DNA of 64,000 bases from Clostridiales bacterium (GTDB lineage Bacteria; Bacillota; Clostridia; Peptostreptococcales; Anaerovoracaceae): contig CP042469.1 of NCBI GenBank assembly GCA_015243575.1, positions 3,438,929 to 3,502,928 on the forward strand. Direction: 5' to 3'. Positions 42,893 to 51,008 of this stretch are shown here, piece after piece (the first letter of the stretch is position 1; every line of letters begins with the position of its first letter). The notes below the pieces were generated by a model that was not told the DNA's origin, ran no database searches, and worked only from the letters and a program-made list of their open reading frames with translations. The translations under genes were made by a program, and so were the position numbers.

Positions 42893-45337
42893 CTACTGAT
42901 CTACGTCCATTTTTTTCCCGTTCCACACAGCTTCCAGCTCGATCTTCATGTGATGAGCGTAAGCATTCAGAAGCTCAAAATCAAGATCGCTCTTTTCACG
43001 GTATTCCACCCAGTATGTCGTATAGCCTACCTCTTTATAGCCGCTGTAGCTCCCCTTGTCAGGATGGTGCACACGTCTGCCTGTTCGCTGACAAAATTCC
43101 ACTGCCGACGCAATGTCTTCTTCTAAAATTCGCCCTCTGCTCAGCTTTTCAGACAGCTCAGCAGAAATCTCCAGCTTCACACCGCTTTTCCTTGAAGCCG
43201 AACCGTCTTCCCCCCAGTAGGCTTCCAAGATTCTTTCCTTCAAGAGAATTCTGTTTCCTCTTCTCTGGCTTACCGTAGGCAGTATTACAGGGGTTTCTCT
43301 TCCAAAAAACAGATCAAGGACGTGTACTGTTTCCTTTCCCGCATCAAGAAATACATCGCGGCAGTTGATACAGTACGTAATATAGGGGCGATCTGATTCA
43401 GAGATTCTCTTTTGGGTTACAAAAGAAGCATATTCGGGATTCGCAACAGCAGGTTGTCCGCCAAAGCTGCAGCAGCGGGGATTGTCATCATTTTCTGTGA
43501 GAGGTTCAAGTGCATACCCCAATCGTTCTGCCACCCGTCTGACCGAGGCTCTCATCTCAGGCTCATGCCTTGAGGCACAGGCATCAAAGATAGAATAGGT
43601 CATCATTTTCTCGGAAGAGCCAGCCTCAGAGAGAAGGCCTTCACAAGCGGCCCCTGAAGCGCCGACCTCAGAGAGGCGGAACTTGGAAGGTCGCTTCGCA
43701 GTTTCGATCAAAGGCCGCTTCGCAGGATCTATTAATTGCGCACCGCCCCAGCCATCCAGAATCTCATAAAGTGAGATTACAGGAATCTCCTCAAGATAGG
43801 TTTTAAACTTCTTCTCGCAGGTAGGACAGGCCATAATCAGTACTGGATATCCAAGCTCCTCCCATCGGTTTTTGATGGAATCGAGTTCACCCTGATGCTT
43901 CTCCTCGTCTCCCGACCACTCCGCGGGTGCGCCGCAGCATTGAAGCAGCAGCCCTGTACCGGGATTCCTGTCAAGGAGATAGGCATAAGTCTTTTCCACA
44001 AGTTCCGGATCACTGGCACCCAGCTGGCATCCGGGAAAAAAAGCATAACGAACAAGCTCTTCAGCAGATGTGGGTTCTTGGGTTCCCGATTCCAGCGTCT
44101 TTCCAACATTGTAAGGAGATCCCTTGCAAACTGCAGCCAGACTGCTGTTTGCAAAGTCCATATCCCGCAGCCAGAAATCATGAAATACCCAGGGCGCTTT
44201 CTTCTGCCTGTGCATGCTCTTTCTTCCCTCGAGAATCAGACCGCCAACGTCGACCTCCTCGGGGCACGTCTCCTTGCAGAGTCCGCACTGGTTGCATGTG
44301 CTCAGCAGCCGTTTCGCCGGAGTAGCCTTCACCTCCGCTGATCCTGGAAGTGTCGTCGCCAAAATCTCGTCTCTGATTCTCAAAGGCCACTTGTTGTAAA
44401 ACGCGGTCAAATCACAGTAGGTGCGGCAAAAATCGCATTGACATTCCAGACAGCGGGCCGCCTCCTGCGTTGCCTCCTCCCTGCTGTAACCACCTTCACT
44501 CGCAGGCGTTACCAGCTCTTTCACCGTTAATTTTGATGGATTCAGGCACATGGCTGTCTTGCGCTCATTCAGAGGATAAAGCAGATTTCCTGTCTTCAGA
44601 AAACTATCGATCACTGTACCCATATGAAGTCCGTCTGCCAATGCGTAAATCGGATCCGCCCCTGCCAATCCTCCTCCCGCAAACCATCCAGCGCCGCCAT
44701 GGAACGCGCAAAATCCATCCTGTTCTGTGAGAAGTCCAAAGTCCTCACCTCCAAGACCGGTTGCCACATAGACGGCATCAAAGCCGCGTTCTGCCAGCTC
44801 ATGGATGCTTTGAACAGGCGTATTCAAATGGAGCGTATAGTCTTCATGTTGGAATTGTTCTTTTATGTCAGAAAGAAAAATCTCCGGATCTAAAAGCTCC
44901 CATAGCGTCCCGCCGATCCGGTCCTTTTCTTCAAAGATTTCAACTTCATATTTTTTCATGCAAAGGCGCAGTGCGCAGGCTAAGCCGCTTGGCCCAGCCC
45001 CGATGACTGCCACCTTTTTTTTCTTCATGGGCAGATTATAATCCGTCGGACTTCGGTCTCCGGTGTAGGTCACGCAGGCCTGCTCCAGGAGCCTTAGTTC
45101 TATGGACGCATCGGAATCTTTTCGAGGGCAGACCCCTTTGCATGGCTCAGGGCAAATGCTTGATACAATAGCAGGAAACCCAACGGCATTGCGGTATGTT
45201 TTGAACGCACCCTTGAAGCCTCCCCGTTTCATCTTCTCGATAAAATCCAGAATGTCCAGATGAAATGGACACTCAGCTGCACAAAAAGGAATCTCCTTCT
45301 GCAGACAGTTTTTGAAGTTTTTCAGTTGTTGTTCCAT
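42893..45337 (-). CDS. NAD(P)H-type flavoprotein with dicluster ferredoxin and CCG domains, copy 2
   Basis: An 814-residue paralog of the 37220-39583 protein with the same order: N-terminal Fe-S domain (CLQKEIPFCAAECPF), FAD loop AVIGAGPSGLACALRLCMKK, dicluster CLECQCDFCRTYC and CNQCGLCKETCPEE, CCG parts QCCGAPAEW and RCCSFGGQPA, and the same C-terminal domain ending ELEAVWNGKKMDVD. A linker at about 575-610 carries short near-repeats (DPAKRPLIETAKRP) absent in copy 1. The ATG at 45337 follows AAGGTG; the frame's earlier ATG has no such site. It lies 105 bp downstream of hydroxylase copy 2 and forms an operon with it. Confidence 0.85.
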   Translation of the reverse strand: MEQQLKNFKNCLQKEIPFCAAECPFHLDILDFIEKMKRGGFKGAFKTYRNAVGFPAIVSSICPEPCKGVCPRKDSDASIELRLLEQACVTYTGDRSPTDYNLPMKKKKVAVIGAGPSGLACALRLCMKKYEVEIFEEKDRIGGTLWELLDPEIFLSDIKEQFQHEDYTLHLNTPVQSIHELAERGFDAVYVATGLGGEDFGLLTEQDGFCAFHGGAGWFAGGGLAGADPIYALADGLHMGTVIDSFLKTGNLLYPLNERKTAMCLNPSKLTVKELVTPASEGGYSREEATQEAARCLECQCDFCRTYCDLTAFYNKWPLRIRDEILATTLPGSAEVKATPAKRLLSTCNQCGLCKETCPEEVDVGGLILEGRKSMHRQKKAPWVFHDFWLRDMDFANSSLAAVCKGSPYNVGKTLESGTQEPTSAEELVRYAFFPGCQLGASDPELVEKTYAYLLDRNPGTGLLLQCCGAPAEWSGDEEKHQGELDSIKNRWEELGYPVLIMACPTCEKKFKTYLEEIPVISLYEILDGWGGAQLIDPAKRPLIETAKRPSKFRLSEVGASGAACEGLLSEAGSSEKMMTYSIFDACASRHEPEMRASVRRVAERLGYALEPLTENDDNPRCCSFGGQPAVANPEYASFVTQKRISESDRPYITYCINCRDVFLDAGKETVHVLDLFFGRETPVILPTVSQRRGNRILLKERILEAYWGEDGSASRKSGVKLEISAELSEKLSRGRILEEDIASAVEFCQRTGRRVHHPDKGSYSGYKEVGYTTYWVEYREKSDLDFELLNAYAHHMKIELEAVWNGKKMDVDQ

Positions 45338-45442
45338 TGTTTCACCTTCATTTCGTCCAAGCATGCCCAGTTTCTGTCAAGTCTATGAAACACAGGCCGG
45401 CCTGCGCCTAGCAGACCGGCCCGCTGATATTTCGTGTTCGGT

Positions 45443-48289
45443 TTAAACCGGATTGTTCTTGATATATTCCATTTCCTCATAGAAATCCGAACCCAAGAAG
45501 TATTTTTTAGGCGGGTTGATCGTTTCACCGTTTGCCAGCTTTTCAAGCCCTGCTTTTACTTTCTCAGGTGATGCGGGAAGCTCGTAAATTCTTACGCCGC
45601 AGGCATTATAAATGGCGTTAATTACTGCCATATGACCCGCTGACTGGAAGGCTTCCGACGCACCGGAGGAACCGAAGGGGTTCTTTTCACGAGGCGTTAC
45701 CAAATGGATGATATTGAAATCGTCCGGGATATCCTTGATTGTAGGAATTCCGGCTCCCAGAGGATTGTTATGCTTCTTTACGTCATCATAATTCTCGGAC
45801 AGCGCAAAGCCGATGCAGTGGGACAATCCGCCATATGCCTGACCGTTGACGGAATCGATGTTTCCGATCACACCTACATCATCAACACAGGTATAGCTGA
45901 TTACTGTAGTCTTTCCAGTTCTCGTGTCTACCTCCACCTCTGAGAGGAACATCGCATAGGTGAAGTCGGGGGTTGGGTTTCCTACACCAGTATTGGGGTC
46001 CAGATCGCAAAGATCGGGATCACTTGGATTCAGATACTGTACCTCGTACTTGGTAGGGATACCTTCAGCTACCATTTCCGCATGTGTTCTGTAGGTGCCG
46101 TCCGGCTTGGTCATAGCTGCGATGAGCTGGTCTGCCGCCATCTTTGAAGTCTTGCTGTTCATATAGTGCTGCCTGGAGGATGCTGTCGCACCGGAGTCCG
46201 GGCAATATTTGCTGTCATTCTGGATCAGAACGATGTCGTCAATTGAAACACCCAGCGGCTTCAGCGCTTCCAGTGTACACTGAAGTGAGCCTACGTCTCC
46301 GCCCTGGCCTTGATCCTGCCAGGTGTCATACTTTACAAACTTTCCGTCCTCACGAAGCTCAAGGGCAATGGTGCACTGGTCCGCACTGCCTTCTGTTACA
46401 TTGTATCCGCCCCATGCGATTCCCACACCCCTTCTCTTTTCCGGGGTGTCCTCAGCCTTGCATCGTTCCACCGCCTTATCATAGATCGGTTTCATGATCT
46501 CCATAATCTTTTCCATCGGATAGTTTACGAAGGGATAGCTGTTAATATTCAAATCTCCCGGTCTTGCGATATTTCTCCACCGAATTTCAAATGGATCCAG
46601 GCCAAGCTTTTCCGCCATCATGTCCATCAGCGCTTCTGATGCAGTGTATGCCTGAGGAGAACCGTAGCCTCTATATGCCGTTCCGTAAGCGTGGTTGGTG
46701 CAGGCAACTCTCGTCAACCCCATAACGTTTGGTACGTTGTAAGGGAAGAACATGAATCTTGCAGGTCTCCAAGTCAGGTCATCTCCCAGCTCGTTGTACG
46801 CTCCGTGATCCAATCCGCAGTCCCATTCTGCCGCAAGAATCTTACCCTCTTCATCACAAGCCAGACGTGCATTGGTATAGGAAGGTGCTCGCTTACCGGA
46901 AAACGCCATAAATTCTCCGTAGGTCATAGAGAATGCTACCGGAAGATCGTCGCAAGCCATGCACGCGATTGCTGCCAAGGAATATGTCGCTCCCGCAATA
47001 CCCCATCCAAAGGTTGCGCCCGTCGGATTCTGCACCACTCTAACCTGCTCTGCAGGCACACCTGTGGCTTCTGCGATATCCCCAATATTTGCGTAGATCG
47101 CCATAGCTTTGCAGTGAACAGTGAGCATTCCGTCATCACCCCAGTAAGCCTGCACCGTATCCCCTTCTATGGGCATATGAGGCTCTCTGGTTGAGTGAAA
47201 GCTTCCTTCTACAACGTGTGGTGCTTCATCAAAAAGGGCTGGTGTTTCATGTCCCGTTCCTTTTATGGTAGGCTGAGCAGACCATACATTTGGATGGTCA
47301 TCATGGATGCGCATGGCATCAGGCATAGCAGCTTCCAGATAATTCAGGTATTCGGGGAGCTGTTCGAAATCTATGGTGACCTTTGCAGCTGCCTCTCTCG
47401 CATGCTCTTTTGTATCCGCTGCAACGAGGGCTACGATATCTCCGTAGTTAAAGATCTTGTCTTCGGCAAGGAGAATATGGGTCTGTTCTGTCGCGAGGCA
47501 ACGGGGCGAGAACTGGAAGAAATTCAGCCGGTTGGAGCCTTTTACGTCCTTATGAGTAATGATCTTATAGACACCGGGCATCTTTTCAGCTTCCTCAGTG
47601 TTGATTTTCAGGATCTTCGCATGATGAGCAACCTTAGGCTGGACCATTACGACGTGAAGGGTGCTCTCAGGCATCTTAAGTTCGATATCATCACCATAGT
47701 CACAAACGCCGCAGACCTTGGCCAGCGCCGCAGGCCGTACCAGCGGAAGCCCATAGTACTCTTTGTTTTCCGGCAGCTTTACTTTAATATCTTCGATATC
47801 ACATTCACCACGAAGAACCTTTGCGGCTTCCATTACTGCATTTACGATTTGCTTGTACCCGGTACATCTACAGATGTTTCTATGTTTCTGGAACCAATCT
47901 CTGACATCCTCTCTGGTAGGTGCCGGATTATCCTCAAGTAGCGCATAGGCTGACACGATAAAACCGGGGGAACAGAATCCGCACTGTACCGCACCATGAT
48001 TCATGAAAGCGACCTGCAGTGGGTGAAGATGGGTTGGAGTTCCGATTCCTTCAATGGTCGTTACCGTGCTATATTCTTCCAAAGTTTTTATTTTCTTGGT
48101 ACAAGAACGGATTACCTTGCCATTGAGGATCAATGAACATGATCCGCAAACTCCCGTACCGCAGCCAACTTTTGTTCCGGTGAGTCCCAGTCTCCGAATC
48201 ACTGTAGCCAGCGTGTCTTTCTCCGGATCGCAGATGAACATTCTGTCTGCGCCGTTGATGTTCAGCGTCATCTTTTTTAGTTTTTTCAT
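45443..48289 (-). CDS. Molybdenum hydroxylase, aldehyde oxidoreductase type, copy 2
   Basis: A 948-residue paralog of 39734-42589, collinear over its whole length. [2Fe-2S] Cys at 43, 48, 51 and 63 and at 103, 106, 140 and 142 are kept, as are PTGATFGWGIAGATYS, AYRGYGSPQAYTASEALMD and the catalytic FGSSGASEAF. The first 45 residues are almost identical to copy 1 while the central substrate-facing loops differ (for example GDDLTWRPARFMF in place of GDDKVIKIARFMF), so the two enzymes may accept different substrates. Its leader of about 375 nt is unusually long and contains a terminator. AGGAGG precedes the ATG. Confidence 0.93.
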   Translation of the reverse strand: MKKLKKMTLNINGADRMFICDPEKDTLATVIRRLGLTGTKVGCGTGVCGSCSLILNGKVIRSCTKKIKTLEEYSTVTTIEGIGTPTHLHPLQVAFMNHGAVQCGFCSPGFIVSAYALLEDNPAPTREDVRDWFQKHRNICRCTGYKQIVNAVMEAAKVLRGECDIEDIKVKLPENKEYYGLPLVRPAALAKVCGVCDYGDDIELKMPESTLHVVMVQPKVAHHAKILKINTEEAEKMPGVYKIITHKDVKGSNRLNFFQFSPRCLATEQTHILLAEDKIFNYGDIVALVAADTKEHAREAAAKVTIDFEQLPEYLNYLEAAMPDAMRIHDDHPNVWSAQPTIKGTGHETPALFDEAPHVVEGSFHSTREPHMPIEGDTVQAYWGDDGMLTVHCKAMAIYANIGDIAEATGVPAEQVRVVQNPTGATFGWGIAGATYSLAAIACMACDDLPVAFSMTYGEFMAFSGKRAPSYTNARLACDEEGKILAAEWDCGLDHGAYNELGDDLTWRPARFMFFPYNVPNVMGLTRVACTNHAYGTAYRGYGSPQAYTASEALMDMMAEKLGLDPFEIRWRNIARPGDLNINSYPFVNYPMEKIMEIMKPIYDKAVERCKAEDTPEKRRGVGIAWGGYNVTEGSADQCTIALELREDGKFVKYDTWQDQGQGGDVGSLQCTLEALKPLGVSIDDIVLIQNDSKYCPDSGATASSRQHYMNSKTSKMAADQLIAAMTKPDGTYRTHAEMVAEGIPTKYEVQYLNPSDPDLCDLDPNTGVGNPTPDFTYAMFLSEVEVDTRTGKTTVISYTCVDDVGVIGNIDSVNGQAYGGLSHCIGFALSENYDDVKKHNNPLGAGIPTIKDIPDDFNIIHLVTPREKNPFGSSGASEAFQSAGHMAVINAIYNACGVRIYELPASPEKVKAGLEKLANGETINPPKKYFLGSDFYEEMEYIKNNPV

Positions 48290-48442
48290 GAAAACCTCCT
48301 AGAAAATGCCTCTTTCATTTAACTTTATCATTCAGGACCTTGACAGCCCAGTTTAGAAACACAGGTTTATGAATTTTTATGGTGCAGGGAACCTCTCTTT
48401 GCGCGGCTCTTTTGTATCTCTGAACCGATATTTCCGAATAAT

Positions 48443-48473
48443 AAAAAGCCTATCCCAATATGTCAGGATAGGC
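48443..48473 (-). terminator. Terminator inside the leader of hydroxylase copy 2
   Basis: Minus strand GCCTATCC, 10-base loop, GGATAGGC, then TTTTTATTATT: a textbook intrinsic terminator lying about 155 bp before the hydroxylase start and about 190 bp after its promoter. It either ends a small upstream transcript or attenuates the operon. Confidence 0.8.
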
Positions 48474-48483
48474 AGAAACTGCT

Positions 48484-48546
48484 CTATTTCTTCGCCTTCT
48501 CCTTTAAAAGCGGGCACTTGCCGCATGCAGCACGACCCTTGTCCAT
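48484..48546 (-). CDS. Possible small Cys-containing leader ORF
   Basis: Twenty codons reading MDKGRAACGKCPLLKEKAKK and a TAG stop 11 bp before the leader terminator. A longer frame could start from GTG at 48576. The ribosome binding site (GAGGGGG, 14 bases upstream) is poorly spaced. The ACGKCP motif looks like a metal or redox site, but the frame could be chance or a remnant. Confidence 0.3.
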   Translation of the reverse strand: MDKGRAACGKCPLLKEKAKK

Positions 48547-48670
48547 TGTCCGCAAAGCGCCCCCCTCTTGAGATCACCCGGAGAAACCTATTCCTTTATG
48601 AATTCCGAAAATCGGCGCTTCTTTTGCACCATTGCCTTTTCTAATTTTTCAGTAAGTTCTGATTAATTGT

Positions 48671-48699
48671 AGTTTATCAATGCACGAAAGCTCTGTCAA
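48671..48699 (-). promoter_or_regulatory. Promoter of hydroxylase copy 2 operon
   Basis: Minus strand TTGACA, 17 bp, TAAACT, followed by ACAATT. The flank GCTTTTCAGTTGACAGAG matches GCTTTTTAGTTGACAGAG at copy 1. The 48290-48916 spacer holds this promoter, the small ORF and the terminator; between 48700 and 48916 I see only the AT-rich upstream region of the divergent folate gene. Confidence 0.7.
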
Positions 48700-48916
48700 C
48701 TGAAAAGCAGGCAGAAAACGTGATTAGTATGCTGTGTTTCGGTACAATTCTGCTATCCCCAAACATCTGGCTCTCGTTAAAAATATTATCCATAAAATCC
48801 CATAATTTCAATGGTTCCCTCCATTAAAAATTTTTTAAAATATAGATAGAATGGTGCATCAAAATATGCTAATATATGCTACAGAAAAATGTTGAGAAGA
48901 AGGTGAGCCTTGCGTA

Positions 48917-49495
48917 ATGCCAGACAAAAATGAAATACGAAAAAAAATTTTGGAAAGAAGAGCGACTTTACCTGCCGAAATCCTAAAGAGAGCCGGAGGG
49001 AAGGCAGCTGAAAGGCTTCTGCTGATGGAGGAATATGAAAACGCGGATACGGTCATGCTCTACATGGATTTCCGCAATGAAGTGCCCACCAATGAGATCA
49101 TAGAGCTTATACGGAGCTCAGATAAGAAGCTGCTGCTCCCTTATATAAGCGATGATTTCCGAATGATCGCTTATGCGATACCAAAAGAGGGTCCTCTTGA
49201 GAACTGTTTGATTATCTCGAAATATGGAATTGCAGAGCCAAATCCGGAACGCTGCAAAGAAGCGGATCCAAACTCCATCGACTTGATCATTGTACCCGGT
49301 ACGGTCTTCGATCAGTTTGAAAATCGAATCGGCTGTGGGAAAGGCTGCTATGATCGCTATCTCGCACAGCTTCCCGCAAAAGCCTTTAAACTTGCACTTG
49401 CTTATGATTTTCAGGTGCTGCAATGCATTCCCGCAGACCCAACGGACGTCAGAATGGATAAGATCATGACCTTGAGTACCAATGAGGAACGCTGA
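48917..49495 (+). CDS. 5-formyltetrahydrofolate cyclo-ligase
   Basis: A 192-residue enzyme of the 5-FCL/MTHFS family. It has the basic N-terminus KNEIRKKILERRATLP, a substrate loop MDFRNEVPT, and the ATP-binding signature RIGCGKGCYDRYLAQ near residues 137-151. It converts 5-formyl-THF to 5,10-methenyl-THF using ATP, returning a storage folate to one-carbon metabolism, and is important in folate-dependent anaerobes. The ATG at 48917 gives the normal family length. Single gene followed by a good terminator. Confidence 0.93.
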   Translation: MPDKNEIRKKILERRATLPAEILKRAGGKAAERLLLMEEYENADTVMLYMDFRNEVPTNEIIELIRSSDKKLLLPYISDDFRMIAYAIPKEGPLENCLIISKYGIAEPNPERCKEADPNSIDLIIVPGTVFDQFENRIGCGKGCYDRYLAQLPAKAFKLALAYDFQVLQCIPADPTDVRMDKIMTLSTNEER

Positions 49496-49522
49496 GTTTC
49501 CGTTTTATGAGGCCATCTTCTG

Positions 49523-49547
49523 CCGCAGGATACCCCTGCGGTTTTTT
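49523..49547 (+). terminator. Terminator of the 5-FCL gene
   Basis: CCGCAGG, ATACC loop, CCTGCGG and TTTTTT. Confidence 0.9.
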
Positions 49548-49694
49548 GTTTATATTGCGGCTCTATGTCAAATATTGGCGTGAGATCTACTTCACAGCAG
49601 GCTTGGTTTCATCGGTTCGCCCGCGGTTTAGAGGAACGTTACTGCTTAGAACTTCATACTATGTATTACTTATTTCTTAAAGGAGCAGATTGCA

Positions 49695-50315
49695 TTGACT
49701 GAATCAACTAACCCCGCAAGCGGATACATTACTTACGGTCAGATGAATATCATTAATGATTTCCGAATGCTATGGACAGAAATCGCCATCTGGCTTCGGT
49801 CCTTTATGGTGAGTACCATCACCGAATTCAGTGATTCGAAGGCCATCTCGAATCGCTTGTACCGCATAGCAGATGACTTCAAGGATAAGCTACAACCGTT
49901 TTTCGGTATGGAAATTGCGCAGAACATCCAGCAGCTCCTCCTATGGTACATCGTTAATATGCAAACCATGATTACAGCATTATACTATAAGGATCCAGTC
50001 ACCGTAGACAATGCGGTTACTTCATTGTATAGAATCTCCGATGAGCTTGCTGATTATCTTGCCAGTGTGAATCCATACTGGTCTAAAAACCAGTGGCTAA
50101 GTCTTCTGAATGGGTTGAACGAAATGATCATTGCTGAAGAGGTTGCATTAATCGGAAGCGAGTATGAAAAAGAGATTGATATCAGAGATCGAATCTTTCG
50201 CCAAGCCAGACTCCTTGGAGATTACACAGCAGCCGGCGTCATGCATTATTTGGTTCCGGAGGAACATCCGATTCAAACGATTCAAGAATTATTGGTTGGA
50301 GGAGATCCGATATGA
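49695..50315 (+). CDS. Conserved protein of unknown function, tandem copy 1
   Basis: A 206-residue, probably all-helical soluble protein: YGQMNIINDFRMLWTEIAIW near the start, KLQPFFG in the middle and SVNPYWSKNQWLSLL toward the end. It resembles a Clostridia/Bacilli family recognisable by LRxLWEQHxxWTR, LKPFYG and NPYWSKxxW. That family is often labelled acetylglutamate kinase in databases, a label the sequence does not support, since no kinase motif exists. The TTG start follows AGGAG by about 9 bases. It overlaps the next gene, its paralog, at ATGA. Confidence 0.75.
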   Translation: MTESTNPASGYITYGQMNIINDFRMLWTEIAIWLRSFMVSTITEFSDSKAISNRLYRIADDFKDKLQPFFGMEIAQNIQQLLLWYIVNMQTMITALYYKDPVTVDNAVTSLYRISDELADYLASVNPYWSKNQWLSLLNGLNEMIIAEEVALIGSEYEKEIDIRDRIFRQARLLGDYTAAGVMHYLVPEEHPIQTIQELLVGGDPI

Positions 50316-50887
50316 GTAACGTTCATTACAACCAAGAAGAATGCCTTACATATGGACAAATGAATCTAATCAACGATTTCCGGACGCTCTGGACTGACGT
50401 TACCTTCTACTTAAGAGGTTATGCACTAAGCTCTGCAACCGGTATGGATAAGCTGAAGGAAGCCACGAGGAATAGGATCTATCACATTGCACATCACTTT
50501 GAATCTAAGCTCGAGCCTTTTTTCGGTTCAGAAGTATCTGAACAGTTTGAAACGTTGATCTTGCAATTCCTGGTAGATATCATCCAAGCTATTGACGCGT
50601 ATTTCGCCTCTGACGAAACCGCCCTGAACCAATCCCTGCCTGCAATTTATAGGGATATTGACAATATCTCCAGCTTTTTAGCCGGCATCAATCCCTATTG
50701 GAGCAAAGAGCAATGGGAAGGCCTTTTAACGAAACTTCTTGAAAACGGGCTATCAGGCCTTGAGGCAATCAAGGCAGAGAATTATGAACAGGACTTTGAA
50801 ATCATAGAAAGTAACCTTAGGTACGCCACGATGATGGGAGATTATATGGCCAACGGATTGCTTGCTTATTTGCAGCCGGCCAGGTAG
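50312..50887 (+). CDS. Conserved protein of unknown function, tandem copy 2
   Basis: A 191-residue paralog of the preceding gene, collinear across its length: YGQMNLINDFRTLWTDVTFYLR, KLEPFFGSEVS, GINPYWSKEQWEGLL and a late YATMMGDYMANGL. The ATG overlaps the previous TGA (ATGA) and has GGAGG upstream, so equal amounts of both proteins are likely and a heterodimer is possible. Helical, no signal peptide, no catalytic motif seen. Confidence 0.75.
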   Translation: MSNVHYNQEECLTYGQMNLINDFRTLWTDVTFYLRGYALSSATGMDKLKEATRNRIYHIAHHFESKLEPFFGSEVSEQFETLILQFLVDIIQAIDAYFASDETALNQSLPAIYRDIDNISSFLAGINPYWSKEQWEGLLTKLLENGLSGLEAIKAENYEQDFEIIESNLRYATMMGDYMANGLLAYLQPAR

Positions 50888-50926
50888 GGCAGCTGTAAAA
50901 ACATAGCTTAAGAACCCCAAACGAAA

Positions 50927-50964
50927 AAAACGCCGGACTGCACCACTGACATTCCCGGCGTTTT
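50927..50964. terminator. Bidirectional terminator
   Basis: AAAACGCCGG and CCGGCGTTTT around an 18-base loop, between the convergent tandem-paralog operon and the fatty-acid operon. Confidence 0.85.
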
Positions 50965-51008
50965 CTAATCTTCACTTATTGACCTCTTAGCGCAATGCCA
51001 TTTCCAAA

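Noticed and set aside
48377-48577. A 66-codon frame in the hydroxylase copy 2 leader
   Set aside because: It reads straight through the leader terminator hairpin and has no good ribosome binding site; the shorter frame ending before the hairpin is the better candidate, and itself weak.
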